Made by a program: the position numbers and the translations under genes
Part shown: positions 54,564 to 64,000 of the stretch, one piece after another
Numbering within the stretch: position 1 is the stretch's first letter
How the letters are laid out: every line of letters starts with the position of its first letter
From: Psychroflexus sediminis
GTDB taxonomy: Bacteria > Bacteroidota > Bacteroidia > Flavobacteriales > Flavobacteriaceae
Length of the DNA: 64,000 nt
NCBI RefSeq assembly: GCF_900099815.1
Contig: NZ_FNCW01000009.1
Location: 62,001-126,000, forward strand
Reading direction: 5' to 3'
The notes under the pieces: generated by a model
Seen by the model: only the letters and a program-made list of their open reading frames with translations
Told to the model about the DNA's origin: nothing
The model's database searches: none

Positions 54564-56486
54564 ATGATTTTTGAAAATCCCGAGGTTCTTTACTTTTTAT
54601 TTTTGCTTCTCATCCCTCTTTTAGTTCATTTATTTCAGCTCAGGAAATACAAAACTACTAAATTTAGCAACGTTGCCCTTCTGGAACGTATTAAGTTGCA
54701 GTCCAGAAAAAGCTCCACGATCAAAAAATGGTTAATCCTTTCCACCAGACTTTTAGGTCTGGTTTTTTTAGTTTTGGCCTTTGCCAAGCCTTTTATTCCC
54801 TCCACCGAAACCGCCTTAAAAGATAACGAAATCGTCATCTATCTGGACAACTCTTTTTCTATGGAATTACAGGGCGAGCGTATGACATTACTCGAAGAAG
54901 CCAAGCAAAATTTATGGAATCAACTCGGTAAGGAGCAGAGGTTTTCATTATTTACAAACGACAAGAGTTGGAAAAATGTCACGAAGAGCTCGATCAAAGC
55001 AGATTTTTTTTCTATTGATTTTGCTCCCGTTCAACTAAGTTTTGAAAACATAGTGCTTCAAGCGGAGTCTTTGTTTCAAAAACCCGAGTCTAATCATAGT
55101 TTATTTATGATATCAGATGCGCTTAACTTTGAAGATGGCGTTCGCCTGAAGTCTCCTGGAAATCTGGAATTATTTCTAATCCTTGAACAAGCTTTTTCGC
55201 TTGAAAATTTCAGTATTGATTCTGCTAAGTTAAGAACCAGTAACAGCACTAAAATTATACAAGCAGAAATCAGATCAAATGCTCAAACAGGACAGGATAT
55301 TACAGTATCACTTTACGATAACAATGAACTCATAGCAAAAACAAAAGCAATTTTTGAAGAATCTTTATCTGCACAAGTGGATTTTAATTTGTCTACCAGG
55401 GATTTTAAAAATGGAAAGTTAGAAATAGAAAGCGACGTTATGTCCTATGACAATGTTTTGTTTTTCAGCTTAAATAAAGAAAAAAGGATTAAGGTCTTAG
55501 CTTTGAATGGGCAATCCAGTGCTTATAAATCCTTTCTGCCTTCCATTTATCAAACAGATTTGTTTGATTTTGATGAGTATTCGATTAATAGTTTTGATTA
55601 TTCTAAAATTTCAGAAGCAAGCCTTGTTATTTTAAATGAACTTGAGAATATCAATCCTATCCTCATCAGTCGATTAAGAGACTTTCAAAATAATGGCGGC
55701 ACTTTGGTTATCATTCCCCACGTATCTACAACTCCAGGATACTTTAAGCAGCTTGAGGGCCTTCCAAATATTTATGAAAATTCAACAACTACATCAAGAG
55801 AAGTTACAGGCATCAATTTTGAACATCCTTTGTTTGAAAATGTATTTTCAGAGAAGATTCAAAATTTTGATTATCCATCTTCTTCTTTAGTTTTGGACAT
55901 TCATCCCTCCTTCACGCCTATTTTAAAATTTAGTAATGGGCAAGCCTTCTTAGCAGAAAAGAATCAGGTTTATAGTTTTGCTTCCCCCCTAAATACTGAC
56001 ATATCCAATTTCATCAATTCGCCATTAATAGTTCCTGTATTTTATAATATAGCCCTGCAAAGTAGTCCAAGCCCTCAACTCTATTCTATTATTGGTCAAA
56101 AAAACCTTATCAAGGTAAAAGCGAATCTTGGAAAAGATGAGGTTTTAAAACTCAAAAACGAGAATCAACAAGTGATTCCTCAACAAACCCGAATCGGGAA
56201 TTCTATCCAAATCAACACGCAGTATCAACCAAAATCGCCCGGACATTATCAACTTAGTCAAGACGACTCGGTTTTAATGAACTTAAGTTTTAATCACGAC
56301 CGTAACGAAAGTCAACTCAACCCGTTAGATTTGAGTTCTTTAGAAACCAAAAGCTTTTCTTCTATTCCAGAAGCCTTTAATTCTTTTACAGAAGAACGAA
56401 AAATCCTTGAGCTTTGGGTTTGGATGCTTATTTTTGCATTTGGTTTCTTTCTAGTGGAACTTTTAATTCTAAGATTTTTAAAATAA
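54564..56486 (+). CDS. BatA-type membrane protein with VWA domain
   Basis: A 640-residue protein with the N-terminal two-helix BatA-type domain (TIGR02226-like; YFLFLLLIPLLVHLFQLRKY, then FLVLAFAKPFIP). A VWA domain follows, with the DxSxS metal motif in IYLDNSFSMELQGE, and a C-terminal membrane helix (about 620-638). Bat proteins were linked to oxygen tolerance in other bacteria; the role here is unknown. The stop codon overlaps the following ATG by one base (TAATG). Confidence 0.85.
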   Translation: MIFENPEVLYFLFLLLIPLLVHLFQLRKYKTTKFSNVALLERIKLQSRKSSTIKKWLILSTRLLGLVFLVLAFAKPFIPSTETALKDNEIVIYLDNSFSMELQGERMTLLEEAKQNLWNQLGKEQRFSLFTNDKSWKNVTKSSIKADFFSIDFAPVQLSFENIVLQAESLFQKPESNHSLFMISDALNFEDGVRLKSPGNLELFLILEQAFSLENFSIDSAKLRTSNSTKIIQAEIRSNAQTGQDITVSLYDNNELIAKTKAIFEESLSAQVDFNLSTRDFKNGKLEIESDVMSYDNVLFFSLNKEKRIKVLALNGQSSAYKSFLPSIYQTDLFDFDEYSINSFDYSKISEASLVILNELENINPILISRLRDFQNNGGTLVIIPHVSTTPGYFKQLEGLPNIYENSTTTSREVTGINFEHPLFENVFSEKIQNFDYPSSSLVLDIHPSFTPILKFSNGQAFLAEKNQVYSFASPLNTDISNFINSPLIVPVFYNIALQSSPSPQLYSIIGQKNLIKVKANLGKDEVLKLKNENQQVIPQQTRIGNSIQINTQYQPKSPGHYQLSQDDSVLMNLSFNHDRNESQLNPLDLSSLETKSFSSIPEAFNSFTEERKILELWVWMLIFAFGFFLVELLILRFLK

Positions 56487-57742
56487 TGCCTATGTCTTCC
56501 CTGCTTTTAAAATCTGCTAAAATTCTTGACTCAGAGAGTCCTTATCATTTGAAAACCAAGGATATTTTCATAGAACATGGAGTAATCACCAAAATTGAAG
56601 ACAAACTAGAAAAAGCTGATAGGATTATAAGTTTTGAAGACTTACATGTCTCCGGTGGATTTTTTGATAGTTCTGTTTCATTTGGCGAGCCAGGTTTTGA
56701 AGAACGAGAAACCCTCAGTAACGGAGTTGTTACAGCGAGAAAATCCGGTTTCACAAGTTTTTTGTTAAACCCAAATCTCAATCCCATAACCGATACAAAT
56801 TCATCGGTTAAGTTTTTACAGCAGCAAATTGACAAGCAGCTCATAGACATCAAGCCGCTTGGTGCCTTAACCAAAGGCTTCGACGGGAAGAATCTTGCAG
56901 AACTTTATGACATGCAAATGGCAGGTGCAGTTGGATTTTATGACTTCAAAACACCTGTCGCAGATGCAAACTTATTTAAAATAGCTTTGCAATATGTGAA
57001 GGCTTTTGACGGTTTAGTTTTTTCTTATCCTCAGGACAAATCCATAGCCGGAAAAGCACAAGTGAATGAAGATGAACTGACTACTTACATCGGTTTAAAA
57101 GGCATGCCAAATCTAGCTGAAGAACTTCAAATCGCAAGAGATCTCTATATTTTAGACTATACAGGTGGAAGATTACATATTCCAAACGTCTCCACTAAAG
57201 CTTCTGTTCAGCTGATAAAAAAAGCGAAAGCCAGAGGACTCAAAGTGACTTGTAGTGTGGCTTTACCACATTTATTCTTTACCAGTGAAAAGCTTGAAAC
57301 CTTTGACAGTAAGTACAAAATCTTTCCTCCTTTACGAACCCGGGAAGATCTTAAGGCTTTAAAAAAGGCTGTAAGGGACGGAATTATCGATATGCTGACC
57401 TGTGACCACGAACCTATGGACGAAGAGCACAAAGCGCTCGAATTTGAAAATGCCAGCTATGGCAGTATTGGTCTAGAATCGGCATTTTCAGTAGTGAATA
57501 CTTTATTTGGTGTCGAAAAAGCTTCAGCATTACTTTCTAAACCCAAGACGAAATTTGGACTGGAGACCTCAAAAATTGAAGTTAACCAACGGGCAGATTT
57601 AAGCTTATTCAACCCAAATTCAAAATATACATTTCAAAAACAGCATATATTTTCTAAATCCAAAAACAGTATATTTCTTGGCGAAAGCCTTACAGGAAAA
57701 GTTTTTGGAAGTATTTATAACGATTCGTTCTATGAAAATTAA
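56486..57742 (+). CDS. Dihydroorotase-like protein without the HxH metal site
   Basis: A 418-residue protein of the cyclic amidohydrolase family, similar to type I dihydroorotases. The first metal motif, normally HVHFREPG, is DSSVSFGEPG (residues 61-70), and the later His in HCED and HVST are YPQD and NVST, so a metal centre is unlikely. The CDHEP near the C terminus is kept. The ATG at 56486 is adopted because the upstream gene ends exactly there; an ATG at 56492 is an alternative. It may be a structural pseudoenzyme, and the true pyrC would be elsewhere (inference). Confidence 0.85.
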   Translation: MPMSSLLLKSAKILDSESPYHLKTKDIFIEHGVITKIEDKLEKADRIISFEDLHVSGGFFDSSVSFGEPGFEERETLSNGVVTARKSGFTSFLLNPNLNPITDTNSSVKFLQQQIDKQLIDIKPLGALTKGFDGKNLAELYDMQMAGAVGFYDFKTPVADANLFKIALQYVKAFDGLVFSYPQDKSIAGKAQVNEDELTTYIGLKGMPNLAEELQIARDLYILDYTGGRLHIPNVSTKASVQLIKKAKARGLKVTCSVALPHLFFTSEKLETFDSKYKIFPPLRTREDLKALKKAVRDGIIDMLTCDHEPMDEEHKALEFENASYGSIGLESAFSVVNTLFGVEKASALLSKPKTKFGLETSKIEVNQRADLSLFNPNSKYTFQKQHIFSKSKNSIFLGESLTGKVFGSIYNDSFYEN

Positions 57743-58085
57743 AAAGGAAAGAAGCGGAAAAACCGCTGCTATTGTGGCCTATTTCACCATATTTGGAAGT
57801 ATTTTGGCCCTATTTCTCAATGCCGATGAAAACAAGCATGAGTTTGCAAGTTTTCATATCAGACAGGCTTTGGGCATAAATTTACTTATCATTTTATTTG
57901 GTGTGTTCATCAATGGATTGTACGATAGCTTGACTGAATTACAAAATATGATGGTGGGCTCTGCTTTTTATTTGGCTTATTTTATCCTTTGGATTTACGG
58001 ATTTATTGGGGCCGTTTCTGGAAAAGAAAACAAAGTGCCACTGATTGGAAACCTGTGCCAAACCATTTTTAAAAAACTAACCTAA
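57732..58085 (+). CDS. Tic20-like (DUF4870-type) membrane protein
   Basis: A 117-residue membrane protein with three hydrophobic segments (about 10-30, 45-65 and 75-97) and the typical HEFASFHIRQALGINLL. Related proteins are called chloroplast import component-like, although no import function is shown in bacteria. I chose ATG 57732 because it starts within the previous stop region with an 11-base overlap; a longer frame would overlap even more. Confidence 0.72.
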   Translation: MKIKKERSGKTAAIVAYFTIFGSILALFLNADENKHEFASFHIRQALGINLLIILFGVFINGLYDSLTELQNMMVGSAFYLAYFILWIYGFIGAVSGKENKVPLIGNLCQTIFKKLT

Positions 58086-58744
58086 TGACAACTAAAGATT
58101 TATCTCTGACCCACCTCATAAGACCTTCTAGCTTATCTGGAAATGCGCCACTCCTACTCATGCTTCACGGTTACGGAAGCGACGAAAATGATTTGTTTTC
58201 ATTTGCTGGCGAATTGCCTGATGAATACTTGATTATTTCTCTGAAAGCTCCACATTCTTTACAACCGATGGGAAATGCATGGTATGCCATTAATTTTGAT
58301 GCGCAACAAGGAAAATTTAGTGATGTGGAACAGGCGATAGAGTCTAGAGAACTGGTCAAGACATTTATTGAAGAAGCGCTTAATGCCTATCCCATTGATC
58401 CTGAAAACATCACCCTGCTAGGTTTTAGCCAGGGTACCATTTTAAGCTTTGCTTTAGGACTTTCCTATCCTCACCTGTTGAAAAATATCATAGGCCTTTC
58501 TGGATACGTGGATCCCAACATGCTTAAAGCGGGATATGAGACGAACGATTTCAGCCGGTTAAAAATTTATAATTCTCATGGAAAAGTGGACCAGGTCATC
58601 CCTGTAGAGTGGGCTAGAAATAATAAGCCATTTCTAGAACAATTGGATATCGACTTAACCTATGAAGAATATCCTGTGGGTCATGGTATCAATCCACAAA
58701 ATTTCCAAAGTTTCAAAAACTGGCTAGAAAAACAAAACAACTAA
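58085..58744 (+). CDS. Alpha/beta-hydrolase, phospholipase/carboxylesterase type
   Basis: A 219-residue hydrolase with LLMLHGYGSDENDLF at the oxyanion loop, the nucleophile Ser in LGFSQGTILS, and a catalytic Asp and His in NSHGKVDQVIPVEW and YPVGHGINPQ. It belongs to the YpfH/carboxylesterase group; the substrate is unknown. It begins exactly at the end of the previous gene (TAATG overlap). Confidence 0.9.
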   Translation: MTTKDLSLTHLIRPSSLSGNAPLLLMLHGYGSDENDLFSFAGELPDEYLIISLKAPHSLQPMGNAWYAINFDAQQGKFSDVEQAIESRELVKTFIEEALNAYPIDPENITLLGFSQGTILSFALGLSYPHLLKNIIGLSGYVDPNMLKAGYETNDFSRLKIYNSHGKVDQVIPVEWARNNKPFLEQLDIDLTYEEYPVGHGINPQNFQSFKNWLEKQNN

Positions 58745-58763
58745 TTTTTTATACGTATTAATT

Positions 58764-59372
58764 ATGCTCATTATTGGCATTGCTGGGGGAACTGGAAGTG
58801 GTAAAACTACTGTGGTGAACCAAATTATAAACGAATTACAACACGATGAAGTCGATGTGATTTATCAAGATTCTTATTACAAGGATTTGTCGCATTTGTC
58901 TATGGAGGAGCGTAAAGAAATCAATTTTGATCATCCAAAGTCTATTGATTTTGATCTTTTTGTAGAACATTTAAAAATCTTGAAATCAGGTGAATCTATC
59001 CAGCAGCCTGTATATTCCTTCAAAGAACACAATAGAACCCAAGAGACCATCACTACAAAACCCAGAAAAGTGATGATTGTAGAGGGAATTTTGATTTTTA
59101 CACATCCTGATATCAGGGAGATGTTTGATATTAAGATTTTTGTTCATGCCGATAGTGACGAACGACTGATGAGACGTCTCAAGCGAGACATCTCTGAACG
59201 TGGAAGGAATCTCGATGAAGTTTTGAATCGTTACAAAAGAACTTTAAAACCCATGCATCAGCAGTTTATAGAGCCTACCAAGGAATATGCCGACATCATC
59301 ATCCCAAATAATCGCTTCAATACAGTGGCTATAGATATAGTTCAAACTATAATAAAGGAAAGACTCCTGTAA
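58764..59372 (+). CDS. udk: Uridine kinase
   Basis: Phosphorylates uridine and cytidine in pyrimidine salvage. The 202-residue protein has Walker A GGTGSGKTTVVNQII, YQDSYYKDLSHLS, the substrate region NFDHPKSIDFDL, and RRLKRDISERGRN of the lid. The length is standard. Confidence 0.95.
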   Translation: MLIIGIAGGTGSGKTTVVNQIINELQHDEVDVIYQDSYYKDLSHLSMEERKEINFDHPKSIDFDLFVEHLKILKSGESIQQPVYSFKEHNRTQETITTKPRKVMIVEGILIFTHPDIREMFDIKIFVHADSDERLMRRLKRDISERGRNLDEVLNRYKRTLKPMHQQFIEPTKEYADIIIPNNRFNTVAIDIVQTIIKERLL

Positions 59373-59390
59373 TTTTAGTAACTTACAGCT

Positions 59391-59723
59391 ATGAAATATA
59401 AAGACCTGAAGAAAAAACCCTGGTTCAAATTTATGAGCAACAAATATGTGCTGGTGCTCACGGTCTTTATCATCTGGATGCTGTTTTTAGACAGTAATTC
59501 TTGGCTGGTTCACAGAGAACTAAACCAAGAAATTGATAAAATTGAAGCCAACAAATTATATTATGAAAATGAAATCCAAAAGGATAAACGGATTCTAAAA
59601 GAACTGGATGATAGTATTGAGATAGAACGATTCGCCAGAGAAACCTATTTCATGAAGCGATCAAATGAAGATATTTACATTATTGAATACGAGGATAGCT
59701 TAAACACCGATAAAGATGAGTAA
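59391..59723 (+). CDS. DivIC/FtsB-like septum formation initiator
   Basis: A 110-residue bitopic membrane protein: a short basic cytoplasmic N terminus, one membrane helix (about 18-36), and a periplasmic coiled coil (about 40-75; REINQEIDKIEANKLYYENE-like). The conserved DDSIEIERFARETYFMKRSNED resembles the end of the FtsB/DivIC family, which recruits late division proteins. It overlaps the mutA start by 8 bases. Confidence 0.88.
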   Translation: MKYKDLKKKPWFKFMSNKYVLVLTVFIIWMLFLDSNSWLVHRELNQEIDKIEANKLYYENEIQKDKRILKELDDSIEIERFARETYFMKRSNEDIYIIEYEDSLNTDKDE

Positions 59724-61119
59724 GAGATTATTTGATGAATTTGATTCCGTTTCGGCTAAAGCCTGGAAGCAAAAAATACAAGTTGATTTAAAAGGAGCTG
59801 ATTATAATGAAACCCTTGTCAATTCTACCGATGAAGGCATAGATATAAAACCTTTTTATCATGCAGATCATCACGATTACGAATTTTCACTTCCAGATTC
59901 ACCAGCCTGGTATGTGACTGAAAAGCTTTATCTGGAAAATGTTGATATCACCATAGAAAATGCCAAAGATGTTATAGAGCGAGGTGCAGAAAGTCTGTGG
60001 ATCATCGTTCCTGAAGCTGACGGTAAAAAATTAGAGTTTTTTGAAGCTTTAAAAGATGATAAAACACCTCTCTATGTAGAGGTTTTGTTTCAAGATCTTG
60101 AATTTTTAAAGAAATTAAACCACGTCCTTGACAATCAAAACAAGAAAGTTTGGGCAGGTTTCGATCCTGTGCATCAGTTGGCTTCCTCTGGAAACTGGTT
60201 TAAAAATCAAAAAACAGATTTTGAAGTTTTTTTAAAAACAGCAAAATTTTCAAGCTTTAAAAATCAGATTAATGTTGATGCCAGGCTATATCAAAATTCC
60301 GGCGGACTTATCATTCAACAGCTTGCCTATGGACTGGCTCATCTCAACGAGTATTTAAATGTTTTGCACCAAGACGATTCGAAATGGACTGCCTTAAATG
60401 TCAATTTCGTTATAAGTCTAGGGTCTAATTACTTTTTTGAAATAGCAAAATTGAAAGCCTTCCGACTTTTGGTCAGTAATTTAGCCAGCGTGTATGAAGT
60501 AGATATTGAACTCAACATCATCGCAGAGCCCAGCAAGCGCAATCACAGCATTTATGATTACAATATGAATATGCTGCGAACCACTACTGAGTGTATGAGT
60601 GGTATTTTGGGTGGAGCCGACTGGGTTAACAACCTGGCTTACGATGAAGTTTTTCATAAACGCAACGAATTCGGCGAACGCATTTCCAGAAATCAGCTGC
60701 TGATTCTGAAACAGGAAAGCTATTTTGATAAGGTCTTAAATCCTGTGGATGGGACCTATTATATTGAAAGTTTAACCAGGGAACTGGCAGAAAAAGCCTT
60801 AGGCATTTTTAAAACGATTGAAGCTGGTCAGGGCTTCATTCATCAGTTATTCGAAGGGAAAATTCAAAAGAAGATAAGGGAAAGTGCTGAAAAAGAACAA
60901 GCCAAGGTCAATTCCGGGGAATTCACCCTGCTTGGACTCAACAAGTATAAAAACCTGGAAGATCGTATGTCCCAGAACTTAGAGCTTTTTCCATTTCTTA
61001 AGCAACATCAGCGAAAAACACTTATAGAGCCTATTCTTGAGAAGCGACTGGCCGAACCCCTTGAAAAAGAAAGGCTGGATAAAGAAAAAACCCATCCATC
61101 TTCAAAATCGAATGCGTAG
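59716..61119 (+). CDS. mutA: Methylmalonyl-CoA mutase, small subunit
   Basis: Small subunit of the B12-dependent mutase that connects propionyl-CoA to succinyl-CoA. The 467-residue protein has the TIM-barrel part ([27 protein letters not shown]), but I see no cobalamin-binding DxHxxG motif, as expected for the non-catalytic subunit. The start overlaps the DivIC-like gene by 8 bases, and mutB begins 1 base after its stop. Confidence 0.95.
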   Translation: MSKRLFDEFDSVSAKAWKQKIQVDLKGADYNETLVNSTDEGIDIKPFYHADHHDYEFSLPDSPAWYVTEKLYLENVDITIENAKDVIERGAESLWIIVPEADGKKLEFFEALKDDKTPLYVEVLFQDLEFLKKLNHVLDNQNKKVWAGFDPVHQLASSGNWFKNQKTDFEVFLKTAKFSSFKNQINVDARLYQNSGGLIIQQLAYGLAHLNEYLNVLHQDDSKWTALNVNFVISLGSNYFFEIAKLKAFRLLVSNLASVYEVDIELNIIAEPSKRNHSIYDYNMNMLRTTTECMSGILGGADWVNNLAYDEVFHKRNEFGERISRNQLLILKQESYFDKVLNPVDGTYYIESLTRELAEKALGIFKTIEAGQGFIHQLFEGKIQKKIRESAEKEQAKVNSGEFTLLGLNKYKNLEDRMSQNLELFPFLKQHQRKTLIEPILEKRLAEPLEKERLDKEKTHPSSKSNA

Positions 61120-61120
61120 T

Positions 61121-63247
61121 ATGGAAAGAAAAGATATACAGCAGATCACTTTAAAGTCGGCTTCTCGCAAGCCGCAGGAAGAAATCACTAAATTTAAAAC
61201 TGCAGAGCAGATCAAATTAAAATCGACTTATGCTCAAGACGATTTAGAGAAGGTAGAACATCGGGATTTTGTAGCTGGACTGGCTCCTTATTTGCGCGGG
61301 CCCTACTCAACCATGTACGTCAGAAGACCCTGGACCATACGACAATACGCCGGGTTTTCTACTGCAGAGGAAAGCAATGCCTTTTACAGGAGAAATCTTG
61401 CTGCCGGACAAAAAGGGCTTTCAGTAGCCTTCGATTTGCCAACCCACAGGGGGTATGACAGTGATCATGAACGCGTCGTTGGCGATGTCGGTAAAGCCGG
61501 AGTAGCCATCGATACCATCGAAGATATGAAGGTATTGTTCGATCAGATTCCTTTGGATAAAATGTCGGTTTCTATGACCATGAATGGTGCCGTTTTACCT
61601 ATAATGGCATTTTATATCGCCGCTGCTGAAGAAACCGGTGTTGAGCAGGAACAACTTTCAGGAACGATTCAAAATGACATTTTGAAGGAGTTTATGGTAA
61701 GAAATACCTACATCTACCCTCCCACACCATCGATGAAAATCATATCCGATATTTTTGAGTTTACATCTCAAAATATGCCCAAATTCAACAGCATCAGTAT
61801 TTCGGGATATCACATGCAGGAGGCCGGAGCTACAGCAGATATTGAATTGGCTTACACCCTTGCAGACGGACTAGAATACATCAAAAAAGGACTGGATGCG
61901 GGCATGGACATCGATACTTTTGCACCACGACTTTCCTTTTTTTGGGGCGTGGGCATGAATCATTTTATGGAGATTGCCAAAATGAGAGCAGCCAGAATGC
62001 TTTGGGCCAAACTGGTAAAACGCTTTAACCCCAAAAATCCAAAATCCTTAGCACTTAGAACCCACTCACAGACCAGTGGATGGACACTTACCGAGCAAGA
62101 CCCCTTCAATAATGTGGCAAGAACCTGCATAGAAGCTACTGCTGCTGTGTTTGGCGGAACGCAAAGCTTACATACCAACGCCCTTGACGAAGCTATAGCC
62201 CTCCCGACTGACTTTTCTGCACGCATAGCAAGAAACACACAAATTTACCTTCAGGAAGAAACGGGAATCACCAATACTGTAGATCCCTGGGCTGGCAGTT
62301 ATTATGTTGAAAAACTGACACACGACATTGCTCAACAGGCCTGGAAACACATTGAAGAAGTGGAAGAGCTTGGAGGCATGACCAAGGCTATAGAAGCTGG
62401 AATTCCTAAACTGAGAATAGAACAGGCCGCAGCTAAAAAGCAGGCCAGAATCGATAGCGGGACCGATAAAATCATCGGTATCAATGCCTATAGACTGAAA
62501 AAGGAAGATCCTATTGTCACCCTGGAGGTGGATAACCAAACCGTGAGAAGACAACAACTTGAAAAACTTTCTAAAATAAAAGCGGAGCGCGATGATAAGA
62601 AAGTTAAACACACTCTGAACGAGCTCACCCGAATCGCTAAAGAAGAAAACGGCAATCTTTTAGAAGCAGCCGTCATAGCTGCCAGAGAAAGAGCCACTCT
62701 GGGCGAAATAAGCGATGCTTTGGAAGAAGTCTATGGCAGACATCAAGCCAAAATACAATCCTTTAGTGGTGTTTATAGCAAAGAGATGAAAACAGATGAA
62801 TCCTTTAGTAAAGCGCAAGCCTTAGCCGATGAGTTTGCTGAAAAAGAAGGCCGCCGACCAAGAATCATGATTGCCAAAATGGGACAGGATGGTCACGACA
62901 GAGGTGCCAAAGTGGTAGCGACAGGCTATGCCGATGTTGGTTTTGACGTGGATATAGGTCCGCTGTTTCAAACCCCGCAGGAAGCGGCCAGACAGGCCGT
63001 AGAAAACGATGTGCATATTCTTGGTGTGTCTTCCCTGGCTGCTGGACATAAAACATTGGTTCCCGAGGTTATTGCTGAACTCAAAAAACTGGGCAGAGAA
63101 GATATTATGGTAATCGTAGGTGGGGTCATCCCTTCAGCGGATTATAAATTTCTCTTCGATGCAGGTGCTGTAGCGGTTTTTGGACCAGGAAGCAAAATCA
63201 GTGATGCTGCGATTCAGATTTTAGAGATCTTAAATGATAGTTTTTAA
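61121..63247 (+). CDS. mutB: Methylmalonyl-CoA mutase, large catalytic subunit
   Basis: Catalytic subunit of the mutase. The 708-residue protein has the TIM-barrel CoA-binding domain (about 50-400; [38 protein letters not shown]-type ending [15 protein letters not shown]) and a C-terminal B12-binding domain (about 570-700) with DGHDRGAKV around residue 590. I set the start at ATG 61121 (MERKDIQQ); a longer frame would overlap mutA by 80 bases. sucD elsewhere in this window acts on the product. Confidence 0.97.
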   Translation: MERKDIQQITLKSASRKPQEEITKFKTAEQIKLKSTYAQDDLEKVEHRDFVAGLAPYLRGPYSTMYVRRPWTIRQYAGFSTAEESNAFYRRNLAAGQKGLSVAFDLPTHRGYDSDHERVVGDVGKAGVAIDTIEDMKVLFDQIPLDKMSVSMTMNGAVLPIMAFYIAAAEETGVEQEQLSGTIQNDILKEFMVRNTYIYPPTPSMKIISDIFEFTSQNMPKFNSISISGYHMQEAGATADIELAYTLADGLEYIKKGLDAGMDIDTFAPRLSFFWGVGMNHFMEIAKMRAARMLWAKLVKRFNPKNPKSLALRTHSQTSGWTLTEQDPFNNVARTCIEATAAVFGGTQSLHTNALDEAIALPTDFSARIARNTQIYLQEETGITNTVDPWAGSYYVEKLTHDIAQQAWKHIEEVEELGGMTKAIEAGIPKLRIEQAAAKKQARIDSGTDKIIGINAYRLKKEDPIVTLEVDNQTVRRQQLEKLSKIKAERDDKKVKHTLNELTRIAKEENGNLLEAAVIAARERATLGEISDALEEVYGRHQAKIQSFSGVYSKEMKTDESFSKAQALADEFAEKEGRRPRIMIAKMGQDGHDRGAKVVATGYADVGFDVDIGPLFQTPQEAARQAVENDVHILGVSSLAAGHKTLVPEVIAELKKLGREDIMVIVGGVIPSADYKFLFDAGAVAVFGPGSKISDAAIQILEILNDSF

Positions 63248-63317
63248 ACAATTTTAAGCTTAAATTCAGAATAAAAAAAAGACATTGTTTTAGCTTAGCG
63301 TAAAAACTTATCCAGTC

Positions 63318-64000
63318 ATGGCTATCCTAGGAAATATCATAAAAGGCGTTATCAATCTCAGGAATTCTATTTCTTCCGAAACCGATCACGTTGATAATCA
63401 GAAAGAAACCTTTAAATTTTTACTTGAAAAAGCTAAGCATACAGAATTTGGACAACACTTTGAGTTTTCCAAAATTTTAAAATCTGAAGTTCCCTACAAA
63501 GAATTTAAATCCACTATTCCTTACTTTAGTTATGATAAAATCCATAACGATTGGTGGCATAAGCTTCACGAAGGAAAAGATAATGTCACCTGGCCTGGTC
63601 ATCCAAGTTATTTTGCATTGAGTTCAGGAACCACCGGAAAAACCAGCAAGCGGATTCCCGTGACCGATGATATGATTGAGGCTATTAAAAATGCCGGAAT
63701 CAAACAGGTTTTGGCGATGGAAAACTTTGATTTGCCCGCCGATTTCTTTGAAAAAGAAATCATGATGCTGGGAAGTTCTACAAATCTTGAAAAAAACAAC
63801 GAGCATGTAGAAGGAGAAATCAGTGGGATAAGCGCCAGCCGAATTCCGTTTTGGTTTCGAGGGTTTTATAAGCCTGGTGAAGAAATTTCTAAAATTGATG
63901 ACTGGGATGAACGCGTCCAGAAAATTGCTGAACATGCCAAAAAATGGGATATTGGTGCTTTAAGCGGTATCCCCTCCTGGATGGAACTGATGATGGAAAA
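63318..64000 (+). CDS. GH3-family protein (partial)
   Basis: The frame starts with MAILGNIIKGVINLRNSIS and continues in frame to the right edge, giving the first 227 residues. LSSGTTGKTSKRIPVT is the ATP/AMP-binding motif of the GH3 acyl-acid-amido synthetase family, and VPYKEFKSTIPYFSYDKI matches the usual N terminus. Bacterial members have no established substrate. The gene begins 70 bases after mutB; no terminator is seen between them. Confidence 0.88.
   Translation, partial: MAILGNIIKGVINLRNSISSETDHVDNQKETFKFLLEKAKHTEFGQHFEFSKILKSEVPYKEFKSTIPYFSYDKIHNDWWHKLHEGKDNVTWPGHPSYFALSSGTTGKTSKRIPVTDDMIEAIKNAGIKQVLAMENFDLPADFFEKEIMMLGSSTNLEKNNEHVEGEISGISASRIPFWFRGFYKPGEEISKIDDWDERVQKIAEHAKKWDIGALSGIPSWMELMME

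Noticed and set aside
56414-56485. Longer start for the dihydroorotase-like gene
   Set aside because: The added segment would overlap the end of the BatA-like gene and does not match the family; the ATG at the upstream stop is preferred.
61037-61120. Longer start for mutB
   Set aside because: It would overlap mutA by over 80 bases; the ATG just after the mutA stop is preferred.
62168-62611. 147-codon minus-strand frame opposite mutB
   Set aside because: Complement of the conserved mutase; no independent features.
1-64000. tRNA, rRNA, CRISPR array, intact insertion sequence or prophage
   Set aside because: None was recognised on reading both strands; no regularly spaced repeats and no transposase or integrase frames were seen.

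Overview
The window is chromosomal DNA from a member of the Bacteroidota, most likely the family Flavobacteriaceae. The evidence is low GC content, an LpxC-FabZ fusion, PorX and two proteins with type IX secretion sorting tails, TAnnTTTG-type promoter elements instead of sigma70 boxes, and little sign of Shine-Dalgarno sequences. Most of it is housekeeping DNA. No tRNA, rRNA, CRISPR array, intact insertion sequence or prophage was recognised.

Layout. 1-2041: end of an unknown gene, corA, and a divergent TruA-family gene. 2057-9631 (minus strand): a complete histidine operon in the order hisG-hisD-hisC-hisB-hisH-hisA-hisF-hisIE, preceded by a promoter element, a 19-residue leader peptide with three His codons and an attenuator. 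9679-13289 (minus): fabG, a large VWA-like membrane protein and a prohibitin-like protein. 13299-20695 (minus): an HD phosphohydrolase, then the lipid A genes lpxD-lpxC/fabZ-lpxA, efp, a second LpxD-like gene and an NTF2-like gene, followed by sucD with its own promoter. 20705-24723 (plus): porX-tsaE-ald and two small proteins. 24799-29685: a MltF-like transglycosylase, a lipoprotein and a secreted serine protease. 29857-36205: clpB, a gamma carbonic anhydrase, carB, and rpmH (L34), which is too short for usual ORF cut-offs. 36263-41084: a small TPR protein, a response regulator/histidine-kinase-like pair, a thioredoxin-like protein, a lytic transglycosylase and a hydrolase. 41085-49074 (plus): a small GNAT-like protein, uvrA, a LOG-family protein, a secreted nuclease-like protein and an M1-like protein without its zinc site. 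49309-50232 is an accessory locus with a cysteine-rich lipoprotein. 50582-51715 (minus): msrA-folE. 51845 to the end (plus): a LolD-like ATPase, a TIGR02757 protein, a GAF kinase, BatA-like VWA protein, a dihydroorotase-like protein, a Tic20-like membrane protein, an esterase, udk, a DivIC-like protein, both methylmalonyl-CoA mutase subunits and the start of a GH3-family gene.

How the genes work together: the histidine operon is a self-contained pathway under transcription attenuation. The lpx cluster makes lipid A. MutA/MutB and SucD belong to the propionate/succinyl-CoA branch of central metabolism. PorX regulates the secretion system that would export the protease and nuclease encoded here.

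The points most worth checking are the cysteine-rich lipoprotein whose reading frame can be extended by a one-base slip in an A7 run, the his attenuator, three enzyme-family members that have lost or altered catalytic residues (M1 peptidase, dihydroorotase, TruA), and a kinase-like protein lacking ATP-binding motifs beside an AraC-type response regulator.
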